Shown in pieces: positions 27,055 through 36,413 of a stretch of DNA of 64,000 nucleotides. The notes under the pieces are model-generated. The model did not search any database. It saw only the letters and a program-made list of their open reading frames with translations, and was not told the origin of the DNA. A program made the translations under genes and the position numbers. The stretch's first letter is position 1. Every line of letters begins with the position of its first letter. This stretch comes from Methylocystis sp. MJC1 (lineage in GTDB: Bacteria; Pseudomonadota; Alphaproteobacteria; Rhizobiales; Beijerinckiaceae). The stretch lies in NCBI RefSeq assembly GCF_026427715.1, contig NZ_CP107558.1, positions 1,277,001-1,341,000 on the forward strand, in the 5' to 3' direction.

Positions 27055-28224
27055 ATGGAACATCGGATCTTGAAGCCGGCCGCGGTCGCCGTCGCTTTCG
27101 CCGGCCTGTCGCTTTCCGCCTGCCAGGACAGCGGTCTTTCTCATCGTGCGCTGGCGCCCGTGCCGCCGGAGACGCTCGCCAAGATGGAGCAGCTCGGCAC
27201 CACCAAAGAAGCGCCGATGCTGATCCGCGCCTATAAGAAAGAGGCGGAGCTCGAGATCTGGAAACAGGGCGCGGACGGCAATTACATCCATCTCAAGACC
27301 TTCCCCATGTGCCGCTGGTCGGGCCAGCTGGGCCCCAAGACGCGTGAAGGCGACCGTCAGGTGCCGGAGGGCTTCTATGCGATCACCCCGGCGCAAATGA
27401 ACCCGAATTCCTCCTATTATCTTTCGTTCAACGTCGGCTATCCGAACCAGCTCGACCGCGCCCTGGGCCATACAGGCGGCACGATCATGGTGCATGGCGC
27501 CTGCTCGTCGGCGGGCTGTTTCTCCATGACCGACGCCCAAATCGCCGAGATCTACGCCATCGCCCGCTCGAGCTTCGACGGCGGACAGCGCGCCATTCAG
27601 ATGCAGTCCTATCCGTTTCGCATGACGGCGGAAAATCTCGCCAAGCACCGGCTCGACGCGAATATCGGCTTTTGGAAGAACCTCAAGGAAGGCAACGACG
27701 TTTTCGAGGTGACGAAGCAGGAGCCTCAGGTCGCTTATTGCGGCGGCCGCTATGTCTTCAATGCGACGGCGAGCGGCGCGATGGACCCGGTCTCGGCCTG
27801 TCCGGCCCTCAAACGCGATCCCGAGCTCGTCGCCAGCGTTTCCGCCAAGGCCGCTAAGGACGACGAGAAGATCGCCGAGCTTTCTCAGACCGTGAAGCCG
27901 GTGCGCGTCGTCTATGAAGACGGCGGCCAGCATCCGAGTTTCGCCTCCAAGGCGGGGGAGGCCAGCCGTCCCGAGGCGCTGACGGGGCCGACCGAAATCG
28001 CGCTCGAAGAGAAGCCGGCGCGCGCCACCGGCAAAGCCGCGCAGCAGCTCGCCGCAAAATCGCCGGTCGTGACCATGGCCGCCGCCAAGGCCGCGGCGCA
28101 GAGCCACGAAGCCTCGACCGTCGTCCGGGCGCTTGCGCCGGAGCACCATCGCGAAATGTCGGCGCTGGCCGACGAAAATGGACCGACAGCGTCGATCAAA
28201 AAGGCGCTCAACGCGAAGAAATAG
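27055..28224 (+). CDS. L,D-transpeptidase-like lipoprotein
   Basis: 389 residues from the ATG at 27055, preceded by GGGGAG. A lipoprotein signal ends in LSLSAC, with lipidated C23. A YkuD-type domain follows: RQVPEGFYAI and the catalytic pattern MVHGACSSAGCFSM with H147 and nucleophile C155. This family cross-links peptidoglycan or ties proteins to it. The SHGxxS/C spacing is slightly altered (HGACSSAGC), typical of the DUF-like branch. The C-terminal 100 residues are rich in Ala, Lys and Glu, likely disordered. Followed by a terminator and then lexA. Confidence 0.88.
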   Translation: MEHRILKPAAVAVAFAGLSLSACQDSGLSHRALAPVPPETLAKMEQLGTTKEAPMLIRAYKKEAELEIWKQGADGNYIHLKTFPMCRWSGQLGPKTREGDRQVPEGFYAITPAQMNPNSSYYLSFNVGYPNQLDRALGHTGGTIMVHGACSSAGCFSMTDAQIAEIYAIARSSFDGGQRAIQMQSYPFRMTAENLAKHRLDANIGFWKNLKEGNDVFEVTKQEPQVAYCGGRYVFNATASGAMDPVSACPALKRDPELVASVSAKAAKDDEKIAELSQTVKPVRVVYEDGGQHPSFASKAGEASRPEALTGPTEIALEEKPARATGKAAQQLAAKSPVVTMAAAKAAAQSHEASTVVRALAPEHHREMSALADENGPTASIKKALNAKK

Positions 28225-28247
28225 CCGATCCGATCGGCATTGCTTTC

Positions 28248-28279
28248 AGCCGCGCTCGTTCGGGCGCGGCTTTCCTTTT
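28248..28279 (+). terminator. Rho-independent terminator
   Basis: An 8-bp stem AGCCGCGC (28248-28255) with GCGCGGCT (28264-28271), loop TCGTTCGG, then TTTCCTTTT. Ends the transcript of the L,D-transpeptidase gene before the lexA promoter. Confidence 0.8.
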
Positions 28280-28320
28280 GAAAAGCTTTTGTTAACCGGG
28301 GCTGGGCAATAGTTCTTGCG

Positions 28321-28335
28321 GAACGCACCGGGAAC
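28321..28335 (+). promoter_or_regulatory. LexA operator (SOS box), GAAC-N7-GAAC
   Basis: GAAC at 28321-28324 and GAAC at 28332-28335 separated by 7 bases, the direct-repeat box known for alphaproteobacterial LexA (GTTC-N7-GTTC on the other strand). It lies 84 bp upstream of the lexA ATG, implying autoregulation. An overlapping GTTC-N5-GAAC begins at 28312. Confidence 0.8.
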
Positions 28336-28418
28336 GTTTATAAGCCGTTCATGATTTGTTTTGAGGCTCGCGGCCTGAGGGCGAGGCGCGCGGCGGTTCG
28401 TGTCGCGAGGGGCGGGTT

Positions 28419-29132
28419 ATGCTGACAAAAAAACAGAGCGATCTGCTGCGTTTCATCCACGAGCGTCTGAAGGAAACCGGCGTTCCGCCGTCTTTCGACG
28501 AAATGAAGGACGCGCTGGATCTACGCTCCAAGTCCGGGATTCATCGGCTTATTCTCGCGCTCGAGGAGCGCGGTTTCATTCGGCGCCTGCCCAATCGCGC
28601 GCGCGCGCTCGAGGTTTTGCGGCTTCCCGAATCGGCGACGCCGCGCGGGGGCGGCGTCGCGCGCGGCGGCAAATTCTCGCCTTCGGTGATTCAAGGCAAT
28701 CTGGGCCGCGTCCGGCCGCTGCATGAGCGCGGCGAGGACGAGGCCAATCAGCAGGTGGCCATTCCGGTGATGGGCCGCATCGCCGCCGGCACGCCGATCT
28801 CCGCCATTCAAAGCCGCAGCCATACCATCAGCCTGCCGCCCGAAATGCTGTCGAGCGGCGAGCATTTCGCGCTGGAAGTGCGTGGCGATTCCATGATCGA
28901 GGCTGGCATCCTGGATGGCGACACGGTCGTCATCAAGAAGCAGGACTACGCCGACACGGGCGACATTGTCGTCGCGCTGATCGAGGACGAGGAAGCGACA
29001 TTGAAGCGGCTACGCAAGCGTGGCGCGTCGATCGCGCTGGAGGCGGCGAACCCCGCTTATGAGACGCGCATCTTCGGGCCGGACAAGGTGCGCATCCAGG
29101 GTAAGCTGGTGAGCCTGCTGCGTAAGTATTGA
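28419..29132 (+). CDS. lexA: LexA repressor
   Basis: SOS-response repressor, 237 residues, normal for alphaproteobacteria. The winged HTH is at about residues 1-65 ([20 protein letters not shown]). The self-cleavage site is A123-G124 (RIAAGTPI). The serine-lysine dyad is S158 ([10 protein letters not shown]) and K173 (VVIKKQD). A long Gly/Arg linker (70-110) is usual in the class. The GAAC-N7-GAAC operator upstream supports autoregulation. Confidence 0.97.
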   Translation: MLTKKQSDLLRFIHERLKETGVPPSFDEMKDALDLRSKSGIHRLILALEERGFIRRLPNRARALEVLRLPESATPRGGGVARGGKFSPSVIQGNLGRVRPLHERGEDEANQQVAIPVMGRIAAGTPISAIQSRSHTISLPPEMLSSGEHFALEVRGDSMIEAGILDGDTVVIKKQDYADTGDIVVALIEDEEATLKRLRKRGASIALEAANPAYETRIFGPDKVRIQGKLVSLLRKY

Positions 29133-29144
29133 CTGTGACCACCG

Positions 29145-29227
29145 CCGTCATTGCGAGCGAAGCGAAGCAATCCAGGGCCGCATTACTGCTCTGGATTGCT
29201 TCGTCGGCTTCGCCTCCTCGCAATGAC
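29145..29227. repeat. Palindromic intergenic repeat, family A (copy 3)
   Basis: CCGTCATTGCGAG and CTCGCAATGAC ends with AAGCAATCCAGGG / CTGGATTGCTTCG arms, closely like copy 2 (23057-23141). Located between the convergent 3' ends of lexA and comEC. Confidence 0.85.
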
Positions 29228-29308
29228 TGGGCGGTTTTGTTCTGGATTGCCGATCGCCTCTTTGTTCGGGCGTCGGGAATGAGCCACCCCAATCCGCCAC
29301 CCACGCTA

Positions 29309-31564
29309 TCACTCCAGCGGCTCCGCAAGTTCCGCTTCCTCCGAGCTTTCGTCCTCGAGCGCTATTGCGCGTTTCGTCGCCTGCGCGGGTTTGGGCGACC
29401 AGGGGCGATCTTCGTCGACGCCCCGGGCGGTCGTCCATGCGACGGCGCCGCCTTCCAGAATTCGCAGCGAGACGGCGCCCGTCTCCGCGAGCTTGCGCCG
29501 GTCGATCACGATCGGCGCTTTGCAGCCCTCCGGCGCCCGTAGCGGCGTGATGACGATGGCGGCGCGGGGGCAGTCTTCGAGAAGCGCCGCTCGTGACGTC
29601 GCCAATACGACGATCCTCCCATCGACAGCCTTGCCGATGCAGCCATAATCGTCGCAGGACGCCGCTTTCGCCTCAGCGACGGCGCGCGCATCCGCATCGG
29701 CGCGCAACCATTGTTCCGCGGCGAAAGCGCCGGGCTTCTTACCGAGAAGGGCCAATTCGCCCGAGGGGCGTCGCAAAGCAGCGGCCTCTCCCGTCGCCGG
29801 AATGGCGATGTCGAAGCGGGCTGCGTTCGTCGCTCCCATAAGGCCGATCAAAGCGAGCGGAATGGCCGTCGCCCGCCAGACCCATGTCCGCCACAGCACG
29901 GCGGACAGCACGGCGAGCGCAAGAAAAACCATTGCCCAAGGCGCGAAGGCCTTCACATGCAGGCTCGCTCCCGGCGCATTCGCGATGAGGCCGGCGAGCC
30001 AGATCACGAGGCCGATTCCCATCTCGAGATAGCGCCATATGAAGCCGTCGAGGCCAAAGGGGTAGAGCGCCGCGCCGATCAGCGCGCAGGGCACGGCGAA
30101 GAACTCGATTGCCGCAAGCGTCAGCGGATTGCCGATGAGCACATAAGGGCTCAGCTCGTGAAAGTCGTAGGCCATGAAGGAGGCGGTGGCGGAAGTCGCG
30201 CAGAGCGTCGCGACAAGCGCCGCGCCCGGCCCGTGCAGCAAACGCTCGCCGATCATCTCCCGCCATTCGGCAAGATGGCTGCCAAGGCCGGCCTGCGCCG
30301 GTTGCCCGCGCCTTTCGGCCAGCTGGTCGCCGCGCCATTCGTAAATGGCGATGAGCGCCGCAACCGCGGCGAAGGAAAGCTGAAAGCTCGCGCCCATGAT
30401 CGCCTCTGGCTCGAGAGCCATGACGATGAAGGCGGCGAGCGCCAGATTGCGCATGGAGAGCGAGGGGCGATCGAACAACACGGCCCCCAGCATGATCAGC
30501 GTCATGACCAGCGCGCGTTCGGTTCCAACGCGCGAGCCTGTGCCGATGTCGTAGAGAATGGCGCCGACCATGGCGAGCGCAGCCGCCCATTTCTTGATCG
30601 GGTAATTGAGCGCGAGCGCTTGCGACATTGCCAGCAACCGTCGGAGACCGACGAAGAAAATGCCGGCGACGAGCGTCATCTGCATGCCGGAGATCGTGAC
30701 GATGTGAAATATGCCGGCGCGGCGGATGAGGTCCTTTGCGCTTTCGGAGAGAAAATCGCGCTTGCCTGTCACCATGGCGGCGGCGATGGCGCCCGCGTCG
30801 CCGCCGATCGTTTTGTAGACCCGTAGCGCCAAGGCGTTTCGGATGCGATCGACCGAGGCGAAAAAGCGCAATGACAGCGGCGCAGGGTCCGGCGGCGGCA
30901 TGGTTTCGATCCGCCCGAGCGCATTGCCCACGCCGCCCAGCCCTGCAAAAAAGGCGTCGCGGGAGAAGTCGTAGCCGTCGGGAAGCGCCGCGCGGGCGGG
31001 GGGCATCAGCCGCGCCTTCAAGGCGATGAAATCGCCTGCAGCAAAATTCGGGTCGCTGCGCATGGTGAGCCTCACGCGGGCTGGAACCACGCCGCCCGGC
31101 AGACCTTCGGCGCTCGCGACCCGCAGCACGAAGCGCGCGCCGGCGCGGCGCGGATCGATCTCTTCGACAAAGCCAGTGAGCTCGCCGACGCCCACGCGCG
31201 GCACGATCGGCGCGGCCACGCGCGCGGCGCGCCAGGCGCCAGACGCGAAGCCCGCGGCCACAAAAGCGAGCGCGAGAAAGAGCGCATATGCGCGGGCGTG
31301 GCGGCGCGTGGCGAAGGCGAGAGCGGCGAAGGCCGCAAGCGCGCCGACGCATAATAAGAGAGAGGGCTCGCGCTCGGCGCTGAAATAAAGGACGACGCCC
31401 GCTCCGATCGCGACGGGCCGCCACAGGAAAGGGCGCCGAAGCTCGGCTTCCTGCGCATAGGCATCGTGCAGGATATTCGTGAGCTTTTGCGCGCGGGGCG
31501 CGAGCCGGAGGGCGAGGGCGCCTTCACGCTCGTCTTTCTCCGCCGCGCGCGTCGCGTCGCTCAC
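29309..31564 (-). CDS. comEC: ComEC/Rec2-family competence membrane protein
   Basis: DNA-uptake channel of the inner membrane. 751 residues with a GTG start. N-terminal membrane part with a DUF4131-type region, then the Competence domain with the conserved GIFHIVTISGMQMTLVAG helix near residues 285-305 and IGTGSRVGTERALVMTLIML. The C-terminal segment has a degenerate beta-lactamase-like part (QWLRADADARAVAEAK, ASCDDYGCIG, CPRAAIVITPL) that lacks the metal-binding HxHxDH; this truncated version is usual in Rhizobiales. It sits next to lexA, an order seen in that group. Whether the strain is naturally competent cannot be said. Confidence 0.92.
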   Translation of the reverse strand: MSDATRAAEKDEREGALALRLAPRAQKLTNILHDAYAQEAELRRPFLWRPVAIGAGVVLYFSAEREPSLLLCVGALAAFAALAFATRRHARAYALFLALAFVAAGFASGAWRAARVAAPIVPRVGVGELTGFVEEIDPRRAGARFVLRVASAEGLPGGVVPARVRLTMRSDPNFAAGDFIALKARLMPPARAALPDGYDFSRDAFFAGLGGVGNALGRIETMPPPDPAPLSLRFFASVDRIRNALALRVYKTIGGDAGAIAAAMVTGKRDFLSESAKDLIRRAGIFHIVTISGMQMTLVAGIFFVGLRRLLAMSQALALNYPIKKWAAALAMVGAILYDIGTGSRVGTERALVMTLIMLGAVLFDRPSLSMRNLALAAFIVMALEPEAIMGASFQLSFAAVAALIAIYEWRGDQLAERRGQPAQAGLGSHLAEWREMIGERLLHGPGAALVATLCATSATASFMAYDFHELSPYVLIGNPLTLAAIEFFAVPCALIGAALYPFGLDGFIWRYLEMGIGLVIWLAGLIANAPGASLHVKAFAPWAMVFLALAVLSAVLWRTWVWRATAIPLALIGLMGATNAARFDIAIPATGEAAALRRPSGELALLGKKPGAFAAEQWLRADADARAVAEAKAASCDDYGCIGKAVDGRIVVLATSRAALLEDCPRAAIVITPLRAPEGCKAPIVIDRRKLAETGAVSLRILEGGAVAWTTARGVDEDRPWSPKPAQATKRAIALEDESSEEAELAEPLE

Positions 31565-31658
31565 GCCAACACCCTGGGTTACGGCGCCTCAGGGCAAGGT
31601 TAGCGCGGATCCTGCGGGCGCGCCACGGCCAGGGTTGGAGAAGGATGCGAGACTGCGC

Positions 31659-31868
31659 TCAGGCGCTCGCGCGGCCCTTGCGTCTCTTGCCGCCGCTCGG
31701 GCCGCGGCCAAGGGCGGGCGAGGCTCCGCCTTCGACGCGCTGCTGCGTTTCGTCGATGCGGATATATTGCACCCCGAGAAAGAAAAGGATCTGCGCGTCG
31801 CCCTTCGGCGGCTCGTCGTTGTGGCGCGACCTTTTCTCGCGCTTCCGGAAGCCGATGACGTCCCCCAT
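31659..31868 (-). CDS. Small basic protein, unknown
   Basis: 69 residues (GDVIGFRKREKRSRHN) from the ATG at 31868, with a strong GGGAGAG Shine-Dalgarno 7 nt before it. The N-terminal GDVI-FRKR segment is a pattern I associate with short conserved proteins of Rhizobiales; the rest is a basic, low-complexity tail. About 95 bp upstream of comEC on the same strand, so possibly co-transcribed. Size and composition leave some doubt that it is real. Confidence 0.55.
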   Translation of the reverse strand: MGDVIGFRKREKRSRHNDEPPKGDAQILFFLGVQYIRIDETQQRVEGGASPALGRGPSGGKRRKGRASA

Positions 31869-32013
31869 GTCAGTCTCTCCCACAGTCGATGCTGAAAAAG
31901 GTGAATCGACCGTTACCGCGATTAGGGAGCCGCGAGGGTTAATGTTCCGTCAACGCCCCGGCGCTAATTTGAAAAGCATATCGGCCTAAGTGTTTGAGTC
32001 AGTGGGCGCGTCA

Positions 32014-33084
32014 ATGCAGTCAGACAAGAGTCGCAGGCGAATCGCCGACGCCTCGCTTTTGCGGGCGGTCGTCGATCAATTCGTCCAACGGCCCGCGCAT
32101 CCGATCAGCGACATAAAGCAGTTCGAGCGGCTGGCGATCGGCCTCATGGATCTGCTCGACGTCGACGAGGTGGCGCGCGTCGTGCGGCCGCTGTGCTTCT
32201 ACTCGGAGACCCCGCGAACGATCTTCGCGCGTCTGCTCGAGAAGGGCGGCGCTTGCGCGGAGCTGGCTTTGGCGTTCTCGCCGAGCCTGCCGCGCGAGCA
32301 TCTGCTTGCGACGGCGCGGCAGGGAGAACGATCGCTCGCCCGCGCGCTCGCGCAGCGCACGGATCTCGATCGCGAGATCGTGGAGGCGCTCGCCCAGCGC
32401 GGCGAGGCGGAAACGCTTAGAGCGCTTGCCGCCAACTGGTCCGCGCATCTCGACGCGGCGGCGCGCCGCGCGCTGATGCAGGCGGCGCGCGACGACATCA
32501 CTTTGGCGCGTATCCTCCTCGATCGGGACGATCGCGCCTTGGAGCCGGAGGCGCTCTTTCTGGCGGCGACGCGGCTCGAGCGCACGGGGATCATTCTCAA
32601 TGCCTGCCGTCGCGCGCTTTCCGGCGGACATATGGAAATGCGCCATGCCGAGCCGGCTTTCGTCTCGCGGCTCGAGGGCGCGGCCCTGCGTCGGGATCGC
32701 GACGCGATGGCGGCGCTCCTCGCCGACGCCTTGGAATGCCGGAAGGAGCGCGCCCGCGCCGTCATCTCGGACGTTCAGGGCGAGGCGCTGGCTCTCGCGC
32801 TGGCGGCGCTGGGCGTCGACCCTGACGTAGCGACCCGGGTGTTTTTGTGCGCCGATCCGGCGATTTCTCACGATGTCGAGCGCGTGCGCGCGCTCCTTGC
32901 TCTGGTGCGGTCGACGCCGCAGCGCGCCGCCATGCAGATCGTGGCCGCAATGACAGGGGCGGCGAGGGGCGAAAGGGATGCGGCGCGTCGCCTGGCCTCG
33001 CGCGACGAGGCGCCGGCGGGATCGACCTGGAGACGCGGCTTGCAGCGAGTGGAGCCCGCCCGCAAATTCGATCAATCGGCCTGA
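32014..33084 (+). CDS. DUF2336 domain protein
   Basis: About 356 residues, all alpha-helical and alanine/arginine-rich, with the repeat-like segments FLAATRLERTGIILNACRRA and LEKGGACAELALAFSPSLPR that define the family. DUF2336 proteins are alphaproteobacterial, cytoplasmic, probably HEAT-like; their role is not established. I prefer the ATG at 32014; a GTG at 31990 in the same frame is possible. No strong Shine-Dalgarno at either. It is alone, convergent with the DUF1491 gene. Confidence 0.85.
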   Translation: MQSDKSRRRIADASLLRAVVDQFVQRPAHPISDIKQFERLAIGLMDLLDVDEVARVVRPLCFYSETPRTIFARLLEKGGACAELALAFSPSLPREHLLATARQGERSLARALAQRTDLDREIVEALAQRGEAETLRALAANWSAHLDAAARRALMQAARDDITLARILLDRDDRALEPEALFLAATRLERTGIILNACRRALSGGHMEMRHAEPAFVSRLEGAALRRDRDAMAALLADALECRKERARAVISDVQGEALALALAALGVDPDVATRVFLCADPAISHDVERVRALLALVRSTPQRAAMQIVAAMTGAARGERDAARRLASRDEAPAGSTWRRGLQRVEPARKFDQSA

Positions 33085-33104
33085 GCGCGTCCCGCTGACT
33101 GAAA

Positions 33105-33446
33105 TCAGGCGGCGAGTTCGACGAAGACGCGGCCGTCACGGTCTTCTATTTCGACGAACCAAAGGTCGGGGTCGAACATGATCTCGCGCTTGAGGCGGGA
33201 CTCCGCCTCGGCCGGTTCGACCCAGTCGCCCTTGTGGACTTTAGAGAAGAGCCGATCGACGCCCTCGGGCATCGCTTCGCTTTGCGGGGCGGGGCCGTAG
33301 ACGGCGGCGCGCCCGTCGAGGCGATCGAGCTTGATGAAGACGGCGCCCGCTTCCGCGGCGCCGCGACGCCGCAGCATGGCGACCGCTCCCTCCACTTCCG
33401 CGCGGCGGATGAGGGCAGCCACGAAAATATCGGATCGCAGACGCAT
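33105..33446 (-). CDS. DUF1491 family protein
   Basis: 113-residue conserved protein of alphaproteobacteria. The opening MRLRSDIFVAALIRRAEVEG and the ending FDPDLWFVEIEDRDGRVF are the family pattern. Function unknown. Separated by 47 bp from the peptidoglycan-binding gene upstream on the same strand, and likely part of the kinase operon. Confidence 0.88.
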   Translation of the reverse strand: MRLRSDIFVAALIRRAEVEGAVAMLRRRGAAEAGAVFIKLDRLDGRAAVYGPAPQSEAMPEGVDRLFSKVHKGDWVEPAEAESRLKREIMFDPDLWFVEIEDRDGRVFVELAA

Positions 33447-33493
33447 GTCGCTAACTTAGAGCGAAATGCGTCCGCGGTCTAAGCCTGTCTTTC

Positions 33494-34333
33494 TCACCGG
33501 GGCGCGGCTGCGTGGCTGGCCAGGAGCTTGGCGATCTTGGCGCTGAGTTCGCCCTTGGCCGGCAGGCCATTGTCGCGCTCGAATTTCTCGATCGCCTGGC
33601 GGGTGCCCTCACCCATGACGCCGTCCGGCTTCACCACATAACCGAGCCGCTGTAGCGCGCGCTGCGCCGAGGCGACGCCCTCGCTCGGCGCCGGCGTCTC
33701 CTCCTGAGGCTTGCTCAGCGACTGTGTCTGAGGCTTGGTCTGCGGCAGCGCACGAGGCTTGGACAGCGTGGTCTTGGCCGCCGTTTCCGCGCCGCCGAGC
33801 ATGGCGGCGATCTGGTCGCGGGAGGCGGACTCGCGCTTCTTCTCGGCTTTGTTCGCCGGCTGCGCCTCGGTTTTCAGGATCACGGCCTTCAGCGCCGCTG
33901 CGTCGGCTTTTGTCGGCTTGGCGGCGGGCTGCGCCGGTTCGGGTTTCGCAGCTTCGATCTTGGCGAGTTCCGTTTCGAGGCGCGCGTTTTCGATTTGCGC
34001 CGGGCGCGCGGGCGGCGTCGGCGCGTCGGACTCTTCGATAAAGCGCGGCGCGAGCGGGCGCGCGGAGAAGAGCGGGGCAGGGTGATGGCCGTCCTGCAGG
34101 AAGAGGGCGTTCATCGGCACGCCGACAAATGCAAGCCCGCCGATGCCCAAAAGCAGCATCACGCCTATCCGATGCGGCGCAAAAACGCGCGCGAGCACCG
34201 AAGGCTTCTTCTTCGGCAATCGAAACGGCTCGTCGTGGAACTCTGGGCCGGGAGCCGGCCCGCGGCGCCTGGGCGCGGCGCGTTCTTCCGGGAATTCCTC
34301 GTATCGGGAGGCGCTGAGCGAGAGGTCACGCAA
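33494..34333 (-). CDS. Membrane protein with C-terminal peptidoglycan-binding domain
   Basis: 279 residues: cytoplasmic basic N-terminus, one TM helix at about 52-73 (RIGVMLLLGIGGLAFVGV), a long Ala/Lys/Pro-rich periplasmic linker, and a PG_binding_1 domain in the last 60 residues (AQRALQRLGYVVKPDGVMGEGTRQAIEKFE). The start is a TTG that overlaps the stop of the kinase gene (TTGCGTGA), suggesting translational coupling. Its partner is probably the DivJ-like kinase; a link from cell wall state to cell-cycle signalling is an inference from the gene order. Confidence 0.87.
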   Translation of the reverse strand: MRDLSLSASRYEEFPEERAAPRRRGPAPGPEFHDEPFRLPKKKPSVLARVFAPHRIGVMLLLGIGGLAFVGVPMNALFLQDGHHPAPLFSARPLAPRFIEESDAPTPPARPAQIENARLETELAKIEAAKPEPAQPAAKPTKADAAALKAVILKTEAQPANKAEKKRESASRDQIAAMLGGAETAAKTTLSKPRALPQTKPQTQSLSKPQEETPAPSEGVASAQRALQRLGYVVKPDGVMGEGTRQAIEKFERDNGLPAKGELSAKIAKLLASHAAAPR

Positions 34334-36164
34334 TTTTCTTCACCGTTCCTTTTTCGTGGCACAGGTCGGCCCCGTGCCGCGGAATGGCTTCAATCTTGGC
34401 GGAGACGTTGGGACTCGTCGCCGGCTCGCGGCAATCGAGCGGCAGGCGGATCGTGACCGACGTGCCTTTCTTCAGCGCGCTTTCCACGGTGATGCCGCCG
34501 CCATGCAGGCCGACGAGACCCCGCACCACGGAAAGGCCGAGGCCCGTGCCTTCATAGGCGCGATCATGCGAGGCGCTCGCCTGGAAGAAGGGATCGCCGA
34601 GACGCGCGAGGTCGGGCGGCGCGATGCCGATGCCCGTGTCGGCGACGGTCACGGCCAAAAGATTGCCCTCGGGGACGACGCGCACGGAGACCGTACCGCC
34701 CGCCGGCGTGAATTTCACCGCGTTCGAGAGAAGATTGATCAGAATCTGCTTGCAGGCGCGCTTGTCGGCGACAAGCTCGTCGATATTGCCGCGATAGTCG
34801 CGCTCGAGGGTCACGCCTCCGTGATCGGCCTTCAATTGCACCATGTCGCAGCATTGATCGATGAGCGACGGCAGATCGAAAGGCTCTGGGAAAATCTGCA
34901 TCGAGCCGGATTCGATCTTCGACATGTCGAGGATTGTATTCACGACTTCGAGGAGATGATTTCCCGAATTGGCGATGATCTGGGCATATTCGCGTTGCTT
35001 GGCCGGATCGTTCGGCGCGAGCTCCGCATTAGCGAGCATTTCAGAGAAGCCAATGATGGCGTTGAGCGGCGTGCGCAGCTCATGGCTGACATTGGCGAGG
35101 AAGCGCGTCTTGCCTGCCGCGGCGCGCTCGCTTTCGGCCCGCGCCGCGGCGATCGCGCCTTCGGCGCGCTTTTCGACCGTGATGTCGCGCAGGATGCAAA
35201 CAACCGGCAGAGAGGCTTTCGCCTGACCGATCCTGGGAAATTCTCCTTCGACGGGCTGCGCGAGGCACATGCGCGCGTCGAAATAATTGAACACCGGCTC
35301 GACATATTTGCCCGAAGACGAGGGCGCGAGGCCCACCTGCACTCGCAGCACCGCCGTCATCGGCGCGCTCCGGTCGAAGACGTCCGAAACGAGCTTCAGA
35401 AAGGCAGGCCGATCGGCGATATGCACGCGCTGAAAGAAGCCGCGGCCGATGAGATCGCGGCGATCGAGGTTATAGGCCTTGTGCGTGTCGCCGACGATGT
35501 TTGCGACGGCGCCGCTTCGGTCGAAATGCAGAACGATATCGCCGATCGCGTCGGTCAATAGTCTGAGGTCTCGGGCGCTCGTCGAATCGGCGAAAGTGCG
35601 CGCACGCTCGGCGCGGATCGCGCAGGCAGCCACGAAAGCCACGTAAAGCATCAACGGCGCGGCGACGATCGCGAAGGTGATCGAATGCTCCATGTCGAAG
35701 GCATTGGCGAAGCCGGCCTGCGCGGCGAGCGCGGCGGCGACAGCGGCGATGACCGACGTCGTCACCACTTGGGATGTCAGCGCGCTCTCGACGAGCGCGA
35801 TCGCCAGCAAGGTGACGGAGACGGCTTCATATCCTTCGGTCAGCGCATTGACCGCCAGAGCCATCGCGAGCCAGCCGAAGATGGATATATTCTGCGCAAG
35901 ACGGAGATTGCCCGTGCGCGCTAGGGCGCCGACCGAGATGAGCGGGATTTGTGACAAGGCGAAGATCACGGCCGCGGAAGTCGTGGGGGCGTCATGGAAG
36001 AACAACCAGATCGGCGCGCTGAGAAGGGCGCAAGCGGCGACCAGAAGACGCGGCATGATGAAACAGCGGTGGCGCGCCACTTCCACTGGCCGCTCGACCA
36101 CGCTTTCATGGATGAGATGGTCGAGCCATGGGGCCGACTGCTCGAATGAGTCCATTTTACTCAA
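34326..36164 (-). CDS. PdhS/DivJ-like membrane sensor histidine kinase
   Basis: 612 residues. Five or six TM helices in the first 190 residues, a PAS domain (about 205-320), coiled linker, HisKA with H361 in VSHELRTPLNAIIGFSEML, and HATPase (LLSNAVKFTPAGGTVSV, DTGIGIAPPDL, GTGLGLSVVRGLVGL). Layout and H-box match DivJ/PdhS kinases that control DivK in the alphaproteobacterial cell cycle; naming it DivJ is tentative. TTG at 36164 has AGGAG 8 nt upstream; an ATG three codons later lacks one. No receiver partner lies next to it. Confidence 0.88.
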   Translation of the reverse strand: MSKMDSFEQSAPWLDHLIHESVVERPVEVARHRCFIMPRLLVAACALLSAPIWLFFHDAPTTSAAVIFALSQIPLISVGALARTGNLRLAQNISIFGWLAMALAVNALTEGYEAVSVTLLAIALVESALTSQVVTTSVIAAVAAALAAQAGFANAFDMEHSITFAIVAAPLMLYVAFVAACAIRAERARTFADSTSARDLRLLTDAIGDIVLHFDRSGAVANIVGDTHKAYNLDRRDLIGRGFFQRVHIADRPAFLKLVSDVFDRSAPMTAVLRVQVGLAPSSSGKYVEPVFNYFDARMCLAQPVEGEFPRIGQAKASLPVVCILRDITVEKRAEGAIAAARAESERAAAGKTRFLANVSHELRTPLNAIIGFSEMLANAELAPNDPAKQREYAQIIANSGNHLLEVVNTILDMSKIESGSMQIFPEPFDLPSLIDQCCDMVQLKADHGGVTLERDYRGNIDELVADKRACKQILINLLSNAVKFTPAGGTVSVRVVPEGNLLAVTVADTGIGIAPPDLARLGDPFFQASASHDRAYEGTGLGLSVVRGLVGLHGGGITVESALKKGTSVTIRLPLDCREPATSPNVSAKIEAIPRHGADLCHEKGTVKKIA

Positions 36165-36413
36165 ATCACGCGCTCCTACTGCGCCGGAACCTCGCAGATC
36201 TATCTTAAATGACTGCTAAACGGCTGCCGCTGCCTATTAATTCCCATTTTTCGGCGCCGGGATGGTTTGTATTTTCTTGCGATGGGTCGCTCGATTTGAT
36301 CATTTTTGTTTACCGCTGCTTAATCTCCGAAAGAGAGAAACTGACGTGCGTCGCCAGCGGCGCGAGCGCATTCGGGCGCGCCGGAAGAGGCCGCGCTGGA
36401 TCGGGGAGCGCCC
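36165..36413. other. AT-richer intergenic region
   Basis: About 250 bp separating divergent genes (kinase on minus, small exported protein on plus). It is richer in A and T than its surroundings, with several T runs near 36290-36320, as expected of promoters on both strands. I see no convincing ORF or inverted repeat here. Confidence 0.5.

Noticed and set aside
33220..33240. TTCGACCC tRNA T-arm-like sequence
   Set aside because: It lies inside the DUF1491 coding region, with no matching D-arm or acceptor stem.
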